A DNA stretch of 64,000 nt from positions 1 through 64,000 of the forward strand of contig VCJN01003583.1 in NCBI GenBank assembly GCA_006384855.1, given 5' to 3'. Source of the DNA: Tetraselmis striata. Its lineage: Eukaryota > Chlorophyta > Chlorodendrophyceae > Chlorodendrales > Chlorodendraceae. Below, piece after piece: positions 21,965 to 32,020 of the stretch; the first letter of the stretch is position 1, and the number at the start of each line of letters is the position of its first letter. A model generated the notes under the pieces. It was not told the DNA's origin. It worked only from the letters and a program-made list of their open reading frames with translations, and made no database searches. Made by a program: the position numbers and the translations under genes.

Positions 21965-24900
21965 CATACATTCAGACGTAGGTGGTTGGAGGCCCCCACG
22001 GCATCCCTGGTCGGTAAGCAGCGAAGCCCTTCTACATGGTATACAGATACATAATCTGCGCGCTTTTATGCCCGAGGTCTCTGTGTATTTAGCCAGCAGG
22101 CCTCCTTGGAGCCTCAGGGTTTTGTCTAGGGTTTGATTTGGGTAATAGATGCAAACCTGCGTGCCGCTCACTGCATGCCGGCGTATCTGAATCCCAGGCG
22201 GACTACTGGGTATCAGAGTGGTAAGGGCAAGTGTGAGGCAGATCGGGGTCTGGACGAGCTCAAAGCCTCTGGGGGTTGGGCGCAGGAGGGCGGCAAAGGA
22301 GAGTGAGACAGCGGGCCTGGCGGGCTGCGGCGCACCTCGTCGCTGTCGCCGCCGTAGAGAGCCAGCGCATGCGCGATCTCCTGCGGGGAGTTTATGGCCA
22401 GCTCGCGGTAGCGGATGGCGTCGTGCACCGCGTCCTCGCCTTGCGCCAGCACGCCCAGCACCACCATCCCCTGGGGGGGTGGGGGATTTAGCGCCCGGGG
22501 CTCTATGTGGACTCATCAAGTTGGGGCTGACATGAGCAAATTTGTTGTTGGCCCGGGAAGAGGGGAGTGGGGGGCACCTTGGCTTGCACCTCCGCCTCGT
22601 TGGGGTGGAGCCTCATGGCGTTGCACACGGCAGGTAGCGCCAGGAAGGCCACATGTGCCTGCACAGAGGGGTGAAGGTGGTGGTGGTGGGGGGGGGGGGC
22701 TCTGAACTGCCACCCCTCTTGTCCCCTCCTTTCCAGAGCATGACTAGGTCATTTCACCCACCGTACATACCCTCTAATTCCAGTAGGTTCAATACCCGAA
22801 CGAAAAGAAGTTCGATTCTTTTTAATTCAAAACTCTCTATTGAACCCTAAAATGGCCTTGTTGCCATAATTTACCCTTGAGCACTTGACCCGCCTGACGG
22901 TCACCTGGGGCAACAGCCGGCGTTATTCTTCATGGGTGCGCGGAATGGTAGCCACCGCCGTTTGGGCGGTAGACATAATGAGTACCCAGGTACCTCTGGG
23001 TCCACGTCACACCCTGAGGATGCGGTAGCCTACAAGCGCACCTGCATCATGGGGTTCTCCAGCGCGAGCGGGATCATGCACAGCAGCGCGCTCAGCTGCA
23101 CCATTGCGTGGCCCTGAAACTCGTGCATGGCGTCCACGATCGCCTCCACGCCGCCCGCCTTGGCCACGCGCCACTGGTTGTGCTGGTTGCACAGGGGGGG
23201 GGGGGGGGGGGGACACGAGAGGAAAGGGCGGTGATTACATGGGGGTTAGTGGTGGTGGTGGGGGGGGGAGGGCGCCCGTCACATAGAAGACACGCCCTTT
23301 TCAAGAAACTTCCCTCGTAATACACTTCTAAGACAGCCCTCTTAAAACACTTCTGAGACACTCTCCTTGATGTAAGAAACTGCCCCTGTAAGGCACTTTC
23401 CTTATAAGCGAAGTGCCTTACGAGTGCACATTCCTTATAAGGCACTTGCAAGGCACTTCGCTTATAAGACACTTCCCATGCCTGCCAAGGACCAGTTTGT
23501 TGCTGGATCAACGGCTGGGTGTGCCGCGCTTCCCATGTATATCTCGGCCATTTATTAATCTTACCAGCGTCAGTGTCAAGTGCCGGCGTGGGTACAAGAA
23601 CACCGCGACTAAGAGCCTGCCCTGCCAGCCAGAGGTCAAGTGTGCGGGTAGGCGATACTATAGCGGTACTATAGTGGGTGTTGTCATAGGTTGCATGCAC
23701 GCCCAATTTCAGGCCCAAAATGGGGACTAGTTGGTTGCAGATGTGCTGCATCAACGGCTGGGTGTGGCGCGTGTCCTATCTTCATCTCGGCCATTTCATC
23801 GCACCAGCTTCAGCGTCAAGTGGCACCGAGCTAATAATAGATATTCACCACTATGGGTGCCAGCGCGGGTACAAGAACACCGCGGCTAAGAGCCTGCCCT
23901 GCCAGCCAGAGGCCATACGTAGGCAAACCAATAGTGAAAGTAGAGCGGGTGTTGTCATAGGTTGCATGCACGTCCGAGTTCAGGCCAATAATAGGGGTTC
24001 TTACAGGCGCCTCGGCGCCCGTACATGCATAGTCGCACAGCCGTCAACACGCGCGGACCACTCCCGCCACGATTCGAATTGTGCCTGCGAATTGTCCTAC
24101 GAACCGCACCGCATCCATTTGACAGATGCAATGGCGCAAATGCAACGAACATCCCATTGTGAGTGTACGTAATGGTGTCATGAGGCGCCCTTTTCTGTGG
24201 ACGACAGCGCGGAGTTGTGATAGGGGACACCCTTCTAGCCTTATTAGCCCTCTACAACCCCATATGGCCCTGTCAACACCCTCTTAACCCTATAAAAATG
24301 CCAATTACGGAAATCCACACTACATATAGAAAAATGCTCCGGAGATGGGACCCGGGGAGGGTGGGTAGGGTTTAGGGTTGGGTTTGAGGGTTCCCAGTGG
24401 CTCACCTGGCACACCTCCCCCTCGCCACGCACAAGGCTCATGAGCGCAAGGCAGCCGTTGCACTGCACGCCCTCGTTGTCCGAGAAGCGCCGGATGGCGG
24501 CCACCATGGCCTCGATACCGTGGTCCCGTGCAATCTGGGCCGGGCAGACCGAAGGGATGTCAGGGTTTGATAGGGTATATACATGTTAGGGTATTGACCA
24601 AATAACCTGGATACGCCAACATGTACGCACACGAGCCTCTGGAAAACCCGGGAAAGAGTTAGTTTATGTTTCGAGGGGTTGGTTTGAATTTATAGGGTTT
24701 AGGGCAGGGTTTCATGGGACCATGGACATTGGGTCCTTCTACAGGGCATACGTACTTTTTTTTCGCCCCCGGGACAGGACTGGCACCAGTGAAACCCTTG
24801 CAGGGTCTCTACGACGGCCGTTTCAGGCATTTTTTTTTTAGGCAGCAATCCAGTTACGGAAAGCCCTGGGTAGGGTATACGTACTGTTACGTGATTGCGA

Positions 24901-25522
24901 GCGGGAGGGGCGGAGCGAAAAAGACTCGCCGCTTTGCCCGCGCTTATCTCCTGCGACGGAATCCACAGGCCTGGCATATTGGGAATCGGCGGGGTGTCCG
25001 CACCTCCTCGCGGATGTCATCGTCCGACCACGCCAGCCGCGCCAGCGCCTCGAGGGCGGCCATGAAGGGGGGCGCGTCCGGCTCCAGCCGGCGCAGCTGG
25101 CTCAGGCTGAACTCCACCTGCTTGCTCTTCAGCGACGACGCCACCATGGGCAGCATGTCGTCGTACAGCGGGCAGAGCACGCTCATCTCCACGAAGTCTT
25201 CCTCGCCGTCGTCGTCCGCGCTCTTTTCCGCCAGCGAAGACGGCGATGGCAGCGTGCCGCTGCGGGCACACCAGCGCGACAAGGCACAAGCTCTCAGCTG
25301 TAAAACCCTGCTTCCGCGCACGCTTGCCAGTCGACTGGCGTCCTTCGACCCATTGCAAAGCTTGGTGGACTCCCGGAAAAGTCTGCGGCAGGGATCGATG
25401 CTAGGTCTTTCTAGGTTTTGCACCCAATCAGCATTGGATCGAAGATTGTGATGGAAAACGAGGAGGGTCGCGCAAAAGGAAAGGGAGGTGCTAATGGAAG
25501 GCATGGCATGGACCGCGAGCAC
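20948..25522 (-). CDS. Armadillo-repeat protein with C-terminal membrane anchor
   Basis: Eight exons recognised: 25522-25004 (start uncertain), 24534-24406, about 23175-23042, 22658-22578, 22470-22336, 21614-21513, 21353-21249 and 21070-20948. The seven downstream junctions are all phase 0, and exon lengths of 27-45 codons track one helical repeat each. Repeats read like GIEAMVAAIRRFSDNEGVQ, then CNGCLALMSLVRG, and AGGVEAIVDAMHEF, then VQLSALLCMIPLALENP: ARM repeats of the ARMC6/LRRK2-like type. The last exon ends in RRRR, a hydrophobic helix (ALAASAIALPGALYLGYRY) and LSSR, so a tail anchor is inferred. Location (ER, mitochondrion or plastid envelope) is unknown. The first exon has an acidic DDDGEEDF stretch; a possible earlier exon starts near 25605 (MASKQVSFRKVAKSEP). 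Confidence 0.78.
21917..21962. repeat. (TA)n microsatellite
   Basis: About 20 TA units in the intron between ARM-gene exons at 22336 and 21614. Confidence 0.95.
23290..23480. repeat. Clustered short repeat, CACTTC / TTATAAG motif
   Basis: Multiple direct and inverted copies of AAGGCACTT(C)(C/G)CTTATAAG and GAAGTGCCTTA-type words within an ARM-gene intron. Looks like a degenerate minisatellite able to form hairpins. Confidence 0.7.
23505..23998. repeat. Tandem duplication, about 240-bp unit, 2 copies
   Basis: Both copies share ATCAACGGCTGGGTGTG, ATCTCGGCCATTT, GGGTACAAGAACACCGCG, AAGAGCCTGCCCTGCCAGCC and GGGTGTTGTCATAGGTTGCA, with moderate divergence and small indels. It sits in the ARM-gene intron between exons at 24406 and 23175. 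Confidence 0.85.
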
Positions 25523-25859
25523 GGACAGGGTCGGACGGGCGCGGCAGCTTGTTAATTAATTTTGGCTCAGACTTGGCGACCTTGCGGAATGAGACTTGCT
25601 TCGAAGCCATCGAACGGGAAGAGATGCGACTTGGGTACACTGTGGCAACCAAGGCGGGAGTTGATGCCGGTGCCGGTGCGCCCAGGACATACATCCAAAC
25701 CCCCTCTGCCCAGCGGGTGAAAAGCTGGTTCCCTGACTGCGTTAACGGTGCAATGATAGGTGTGCGAGGACTGAGGGCGCGGCTCGGAGCTGCATCCGCA
25801 GGCGGTGAGAGGAAAGGGCCCCTGGGGGGGGGAGGCGGGGAGGCAGGGCTCCTGCGCAC

Positions 25860-26477
25860 CTCTTGCCACGGCTGGCCGGCGTGCCTTGCCCAGTGCTCGC
25901 GACCTCGTTGAGGTCCGCCACATCCACGCCCGCGCTCGCCTTCTGGCTGCTGGAAACCTGCGCAGCGCCACGTTGAGGTCGGAAGGGGGAAAGTGTGTGT
26001 GTGTGTGTTGGGGGGGGGGGGGGGGGTTGATCTATGGCTGATGGAGGCGCGGAAGCAGACGTAGAGCGGCGTGTTGGGTTGTTTTGGGACAGCAGCAGCA
26101 GCGCGATGTGACCTAAGCTGCCGCCTGGCCTTAGATGAGGTGAAGGGTGGATAGGGTATATAGAGGTAGCTTTACAGCAACACGGGGGATAAGGGGGGGG
26201 GGGGGGGGGGGGTACCGTCTGCGGCGTGGCCAGCGGCTCGTGCATCTCCACGAGCGCGCGCACCGCCTTGTTGTTCACCACGCGCTCGGGCGCCGCGCAG
26301 CGCAGCGGGCACGTGAGCGGCAGGCCGGCCTGCAGCAGGTTGGCGAAGTGCTGGCTGAGGCAGGTGGCGCAGAAGTTGTGCCCGCACGGCTCGAGCGCCG
26401 CGCACTGCCGCAGCACCGACAGGCAGATCTGGCACTGCAGGTCATCCAGCGTGGTCCACTCCTGCGAAATGGGGGGT

Positions 26478-26508
<31 letters not shown>

Positions 26509-27407
26509 GCCTCAGCATGCCAGCAAGCGGGGGCTGCCAGGGAGTGACAGCTACCGTAGCATTTAATTGGGTTCTATAATGGTGAGTTGCAGGGTGAGCC
26601 CATAGTGTGGCTCGACGACATTGTCCATGCCGGAGTGCGCCCGAGGGGAGGGGGAATGGGCGCGCAGGCGGGTCGCGCCTTGGTGTTGTAGCGGCTGGTG
26701 CTAGTCCGATGGATCTGACTCTTCACGTAGCTGGCGGGCGAGTCCAGGGCGGAGACCCCGCGCCCCTTGCCGCGGCCCTGGTTGCCCGGCGTCTTGGGCA
26801 GCGCCTGCGCGATCCAGTCCTGTGCGCCCTCCGGGTCGCTCTGCAGGGACACGGAGAAGGGGGGCAGAGGGGGGGCTGGGGCCGGGAGAGTCAGAGCGAG
26901 GGGCGCGCCACGGCGAGGCGCATGGGCAGCGCGTTGGGGGCTGGATGGGCAGGCGGGCTGGGGCGCACGTTCATGGGGTCGCCCTCGTGGTAGATGAAAA
27001 ACTGCTCCACTAGCGGCGCCACGCTGAGAACGAGGCTGATGCGGTCGCCGTTTTTTATGGTCACGCGGGTGCCTGGCCCGATCTTGTTGCCGTTGATGTA
27101 AGTGCCTGTGAGCATGGCAGGGCGAGGGTATGGGTGAGGCAGTGGCCGAGAGGGGAAGGGATACCTTGGAAGAAAGGCAACTCGGGAAGAGAGAGAGAGA
27201 GAGAGAAACTGATAGAGGAAAGGTTGCAGGGGAGAAAGGGGGGAGGAAAGGGGGGGAGCAGGGGGGGGGGGTGTACCGTTGCTGGAGGCATCTTCGATGG
27301 ACACCTCCATGCGGCCCCACGGGGCGCCCTCCTTCTGGGCCATTTTCACCATGCAGTGGATGCGCGACACTCGGCCGTCCGCCACCTCCACAAAGCGCGC
27401 GGCCCGC
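25860..27407 (-). CDS. FHA-RING E3 ubiquitin ligase, CHFR/Dma-like; ends incomplete
   Basis: Exons 27407-27277 and 27105-26969 encode a forkhead-associated domain: GRVSRIHCMVKM, then SIEDASSNG joined across the intron to TYINGNKIGPG, then VTIKNGDRISLV. These are the phosphothreonine-binding SRxH and SxNG motifs. An exon starting at 26840 (SDPEGAQDWIAQALPKTP) is followed by exon 26461-26216 with a C3HC4 RING: CQICLSV, then ALEPCGHNFCATCLSQHF, then LTCPLRC. A last recognised exon spans 25957-25860. FHA before RING in one chain is the CHFR/RNF8/Dma1 layout, which targets ubiquitin to phospho-marked partners in mitotic or DNA-damage checkpoints. The donor ending the 26840 exon has no clear GT. 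The N-terminal exon (with the usual GRS) and the 3' end were not resolved. Confidence 0.82.
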
Positions 27408-27409
27408 CT

Positions 27410-28430
27410 GGCGCAACAAGCCGCGAGCAATGTAAGTGGCTTTCCCTTCATGATATGGTATGGTTAAACGCGCCTAGCCCGGAGGCCTTGGGGTAGGATG
27501 AAGGCTGGAGGGGGGGGGAAGGGGGGATAGAGAAGAAGGATAGTTACAGAGGGGGGGGGGGGGGGGGGAGAAGAAGGATAGTTAGAGGGCGGGGAGGAGG
27601 GGGGGGGGGGGGAGGGGGTGGGCTGCTGCCGGCTACTTTTTATGCAACTCGCAATGTGTACGTACGATGCAGCTCCTTATGCATGACTACCTCATGCAAG
27701 CTGACCAATTAACGCCGCTTGCCAACTAGTGGGCCTGGTAAAATCGGCCCGATGCTGTCTTCCGTGTCTTGCAGGCCCACCAGAACGTCTCACCCAGGAG
27801 ACAGTACGATCAAATGCTGCTTTACAACAACGGCACCTCTCACCACTGCCAATATGTCACCTGCGCTCTCCGCTGGCGAGTGGCTGCTGTCGTGTGCAGT
27901 TTCAAATGCGAAAGCTCATGATCAAGAGCAATGCCATCCAAATGACACGAAATGCGGCCGTATCAGTGGGGGGGGATTCTCCTGGCATTGAAACATGCTA
28001 TGTAGGACTATTATGTATGATTAATATCATTACCGTATGTATACATCATTCCGGATATGGAGAAACTTTCCGGATATGAGAGAGGGAGAAGCTTCTCTCC
28101 CCCCCTCTCTATTATTATGTGCATTCAATTAACGCATATGTATTTTCTTGTTCTTATTTGAATGTGTGCGGTGTGTGCGGCAGGGCAGGTTCTGGAGCTG
28201 CAGCAGCACTGGCCAGGCTCAGAGGTCAGGTGGCTGAGCGCACCTGGCATGCCGATATAAGTGCGCACATGGTACTGGCGGCGTCTAAAGCCAGCCGTGG
28301 TGAAAATGGATGTGCGGGGGGGCACACGCTTGGGCCGGGCCGGGCAGGATTGGGCTGGGCGGGGCGCGCACTCTGGGACCGCCGGGCCCGCTCCCGGGGT
28401 CTTGCCGCTCGGGGAGGCCGCCACCCCGCG
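27410..28430. other. Gap with dense G runs
   Basis: G runs near 27507-27530, 27548-27568 and 27597-27617, then AT-richer DNA (27630-28150) with no recognised gene. By analogy with neighbouring introns, the G-run part (C on the coding strand) may be an intron of the FHA-RING gene, whose first exon is missing from my model. Confidence 0.4.
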
Positions 28431-28432
28431 CA

Positions 28433-29749
28433 GGGTAAGCTTGGGGTTGTTCTCGTACGCCTCCTTGCCGCGCCCGATCACCACCACCTCATCCCGCAGC
28501 AGCACCTGCCAGCGGCAGCCGCACTCAGCCGCTTGCTGCACCCGCCCGTGCATGCCATGGCAGCAGCGCAGCGCGCGGCGGGGCATGTAAGATGGTGGTT
28601 CCGAAGGGGGGGGGGAGGGGGGGGGCAGCGCGCACGTAGGGCAGCACGCGCGAGCCGGGCTCCAGCCAGCCGTGCACGAGGCGCTTGGGGCTAAACTTGA
28701 CGTCCCTTGCCGGGTCCGTGAGCGGCACCATGCAGCTGGTGCGCAGCGGCGCCAGCATCTTGCGCTTGGCGGCGGAGGGCGGGCCGGGCGAGCCCGCGGC
28801 GGGCGGCCCCGGCGGCGGCGCCTTCTTTGGCGCCAGCTGCGGCAGGTGGCGCTCCACCGCAGCCACCATCAGCGTGGAGGCGTGCCCCGCATACTGGCAG
28901 CGCATGCTGCGCGTGTCGCCTTTGTGCAGCAGCTCATGCTGCAGGGGGGGTGGCGACAGTTGGGTCCAGCGGCGTTAAGACCCATGCGCAGTACCCACCC
29001 CCCTCTCCCCAGACACCACACCACCATCACCACTACCAACCGCCCCATTGGGTAAGCCCTAGCAGTGCGATCTACCGCCTCCATCCCCGATCTCCTCCTC
29101 AAAGCAGAGCCAAGTGTGTCTACATAGAGAAGGGGGAGAAAAAGGCACCGGGAGGCGGGGGGGGGGGGGGGGGGGACGGTAAGGAGTGATGACGGGAAAC
29201 GACCCCCCCCCCCCCCCCCTCTCCCCCAGACACCACACCACCCAACAACCTGGGGCTATAAGAGGGGGGGGGGGGGGGGGGGTGCTCACCACGTGGTCAT
29301 ATGCCTGCTCCTCGATGTCTGCTGCCAAGCGCGCGCAATCTCGCTCGCCCAACGTCACCTGGGCCTGCGTCTTTGGGCCAGGGGGTGAGCAGGCAGGGAG
29401 ACATGGGGGGGGGGGGGGGGGGGGGGGGGGGGGTCTTGGAGGGGTAGAGGAGGGGCGGGGATTGCTGCTGCCCGCATGCCGCAGGTCGACCCAACACCTG
29501 GGCCTCCGAAAAGGGGCTGGCATCCCAGCGATATGGGCGCGTGTGGTGCCAGGCGAGGGGCTCCGCAAGGGATGGGGGCCCCGCGCTCGGCGGCCGCACC
29601 AGGTGGAAGACCATCGCGCCCGTGTTGGCCGCCAGCTGCAGCCGCAACTGAGCGCGCTCGCCGGCGTTCGGCAGCCCGGCGGCCGCCCGCTCCCCCGCGC
29701 CCAGCGGCGACGTGAATAGCGCCTGCGCCGGCGTCGGGGAGGAGGCCAT
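28433..29749 (-). CDS. Unrecognised multi-exon gene
   Basis: Four exons with consistent phase-0 junctions: 29749-29600 (ATG start, MASSPTPAQALFTSPLGAG), 29364-29290, 28938-28636 and 28534 to about 28433. Exon 2 ends ARLAADIEEQAYDHV and exon 3 begins HELLHKGDTRSMRCQYAGH, then ASTLMVAAVERHLPQL, a compact helical segment. A Pro/Ala/Gly linker follows, then CMVPLTDPARDVKFSPKRL and VHGWLEPGSRVLPY. Exon 4 reads CRWQVLLRDEVVVIGRGKEA. Basic residues and the linker suggest a soluble nuclear or cytosolic protein, but I do not recognise the family. The 3' end is unresolved. Introns carry C runs up to 29 nt. Confidence 0.55.
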
Positions 29750-30394
29750 GGTTATGATGAAGCTGATTTTGTTTTGCTGGGGACGACGCAGCGGGTCCAG
29801 GTAGGCGCTGCTGGGTTGTGTGCCGCAGGGGATCAGCTCGACATCCGCCACCTGCTGTTCGCAAGTGGCGAGTTTGGCAAAGGCACAAGCCGAGGCAATG
29901 TGGCGGGAAACTGCGCTGCGTCTCAAACGCACCGCCACGTGCCGCCCCAGCGTCGTGAGTGAGGATATTACCCGCAGCCGCAAATCAATTCGCGAATCGC
30001 AGCACGAGGTTCGATCGCTGATACATATCAAGGAAAGTAGCGACTGCTGGTAGCGACTAGTTGCCGTCCTATTTTAGTCTCTGTACTATTCTACGGAATC
30101 ACAGCAGAATTACAGCAGTCGTGTCTATGCAGCCTACAGTCCCATCTACCTACAGGACACACATTATTATGAATTCATGAATTAACACCAGGTATATAGA
30201 CATCATCCGGCACTGGTTGTTACATCACGTACCGTAAGGGGAAATTTAGACCGGCAAATGTCTAGCTGCATGCATGTGGACTGTGTGAAAATCGCCGCCC
30301 GAGGTAGCGTGGACATCGATCATCATCCATCGGGTCATTAACGGAATAAATATGTCGTCTTCTGACGACCAAAATAAGCATTTATTCCCAAGCC

Positions 30395-30530
30395 GGACAC
30401 TAAACCGCGCCGTGCGCGCTCATGTACCCCGGTCCTCGCCCTCCCCGCGAGGACCGCGCGTCCCACCCGTACAGCTAGGGCTTACACGCCCATCCGCGCG
30501 GTGCAACGACATCGCGGTGCAAATATCGAT
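30395..30530 (+). repeat. Third copy of the 9.5-kb element arm
   Basis: Shares CATGTACCCCGGTCCTCGC, CCACCC, CAGCTAGGGCTTACA and CGGTGCAACGA blocks with 9539-9655, and AACCGCGC, GTGCGCGCT blocks with the reverse complement of 10265-10300. It extends the homology beyond either arm alone. Confidence 0.65.
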
Positions 30531-31185
30531 GTGGTGGGCGTGATGAGATACGGTCCGCGGACTTCGTTTTCAGTTTCAACTTCGAAACGCCTGACGCAAG
30601 AAAAAGCACCCACTACCCACAAGGAGTACTGCGGCGCTCCCGGAACTGCGGCGCTCCCGGAACTGAAGTGGCGGCTTTACCTCCTCAACTTAAGCTATCT
30701 TCCCGACATGTTGTCGAGGCGTCACTACGAGGGGGTGCCCGGCGGGGAGGGGGGGGGGGTACTTCGGCGGTAGGGGTGGCCGACCCGTCTTATTCCGTAG
30801 CGCGGCACCATCTGGCGTCGGCGGGGGAGGGGAGGGAGGGGATGGGGGGGGGGGGGGGGGGTCCTCTCCGGTGGAGGATGGTGTGTCTCCGGCACAAGGC
30901 ACGCTGCGCAATGAGGGGGAGGGCCGACCCCTCTCCACTCCCAAGCGTCTCCACTTGGATATATATGTATGGCATGGCACTATTGAACACCATTTGTGCG
31001 TGTCACTATGGCATACAAAATCATGAGACCAATTGTGCGTAAAACGCAAATGCGTGTCCCATGACCAATTAATTAAATTAATTACGATTCATCGCATACA
31101 CGACAAGGCGTGCGTGTTGGAGTCGTGTCTTGGTGGCGTGGATCTAACGCCGCCCTCCCACCGAATTGAACCCACTCAAGAGAAT

Positions 31186-31212
31186 ATGGAAACGCAATCC
31201 TTGCGTTTCCAT
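31186..31212. repeat. Perfect 12-bp hairpin, 3-nt loop
   Basis: ATGGAAACGCAA and TTGCGTTTCCAT around TCC. Isolated, with no adjacent gene end recognised. Confidence 0.85.
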
Positions 31213-31261
31213 CGCCTGAGCCCCCATGAGCCTTGCCATTGATCCCCAATTGCCGGCTCTG

Positions 31262-31495
31262 CTCATGTTGACATCACTGTTGATACACTATTGTATATGT
31301 ACAATGTAGCTAGGGTATGTCTTAGTACTTTAGCTCATGTCATCATTGACGGTCCGGACTAGCACAGCGCGCGCGCACCATGCGCCGCATCGCCTGCCTA
31401 CATGCGCGTGCGGCCCCCCATCGGGCTTGGTCACTTCTCTACAACGAACCAACACTCTCCGCGCTTACCGCTCCCTCCCACAGTTCCCGGCTCGC
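31262..31495 (+). repeat. Dispersed repeat, copy 2
   Basis: Matches 862-1085 in the same order and orientation, with moderate divergence. See that entry for shared blocks. Confidence 0.7.
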
Positions 31496-31789
31496 GCCGG
31501 GACCCGCACATGGCGGGTTGGTAGGGAAACTGCGCACAACGACAAGTTATGGGCCCTCTATATACTAGGGAGGGTGGTCTGGCGACGACGCGTGAAGTCG
31601 GTCATCAGTTTTAAGCCCGGACGTAAAGCTGAGATTATTGCAGATAGAATGCTGGGTCTCGACACTCAAGCAACGAACAGTAATGCAACCTATTTTGCCC
31701 CGAGGCACGCGGTGCATTGTGGTTAGGTCTAAATTAGGGTTTGGGGGCAGCAGTGGGATTTAAAGCTAATATGAATTGCCGGTTGGTTC

Positions 31790-32000
31790 ATTTTGTGCCA
31801 AGTCGGGGAAACCAATTCCGTCCAAGCAGGGACAAATCAAAAGAGTGAAGGAAACGGGATGGTTACGAGAAGTTTGCGCCATCGGGGGCTGAAACTCTGT
31901 CCAAACTGGGACAAAAAAGAGCGGGGGCCGTGATGGCTACAAGTAGTTTGTGCCGTCCGGGGCTGAAACTCTGTCAAAGCCGGGACAAAACATATGAGCG
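31790..32000. repeat. Tandem repeat, about 80-bp unit, 2-3 copies
   Basis: Units contain a GATGGCTACAAGTAGTTTG-like block, GCTGAAACTCTGTC and GGGACAAA. It lies just 3' of the methyltransferase-like gene that ends at 32021. Confidence 0.7.
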
Positions 32001-32020
32001 GCTAATTTTGCGGAATTGTA

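Larger units (their letters stand above)
29760..32020. other. Repeat-rich gap
   Basis: Contains G runs (30750-30759, 30844-30861), two dispersed repeats (30395-30530 and 31262-31495), a 12-bp perfect hairpin (31186-31212) and a tandem repeat near 31790-32000. No gene recognised; minus frames near 30690-31049 are low-complexity. Confidence 0.45.
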
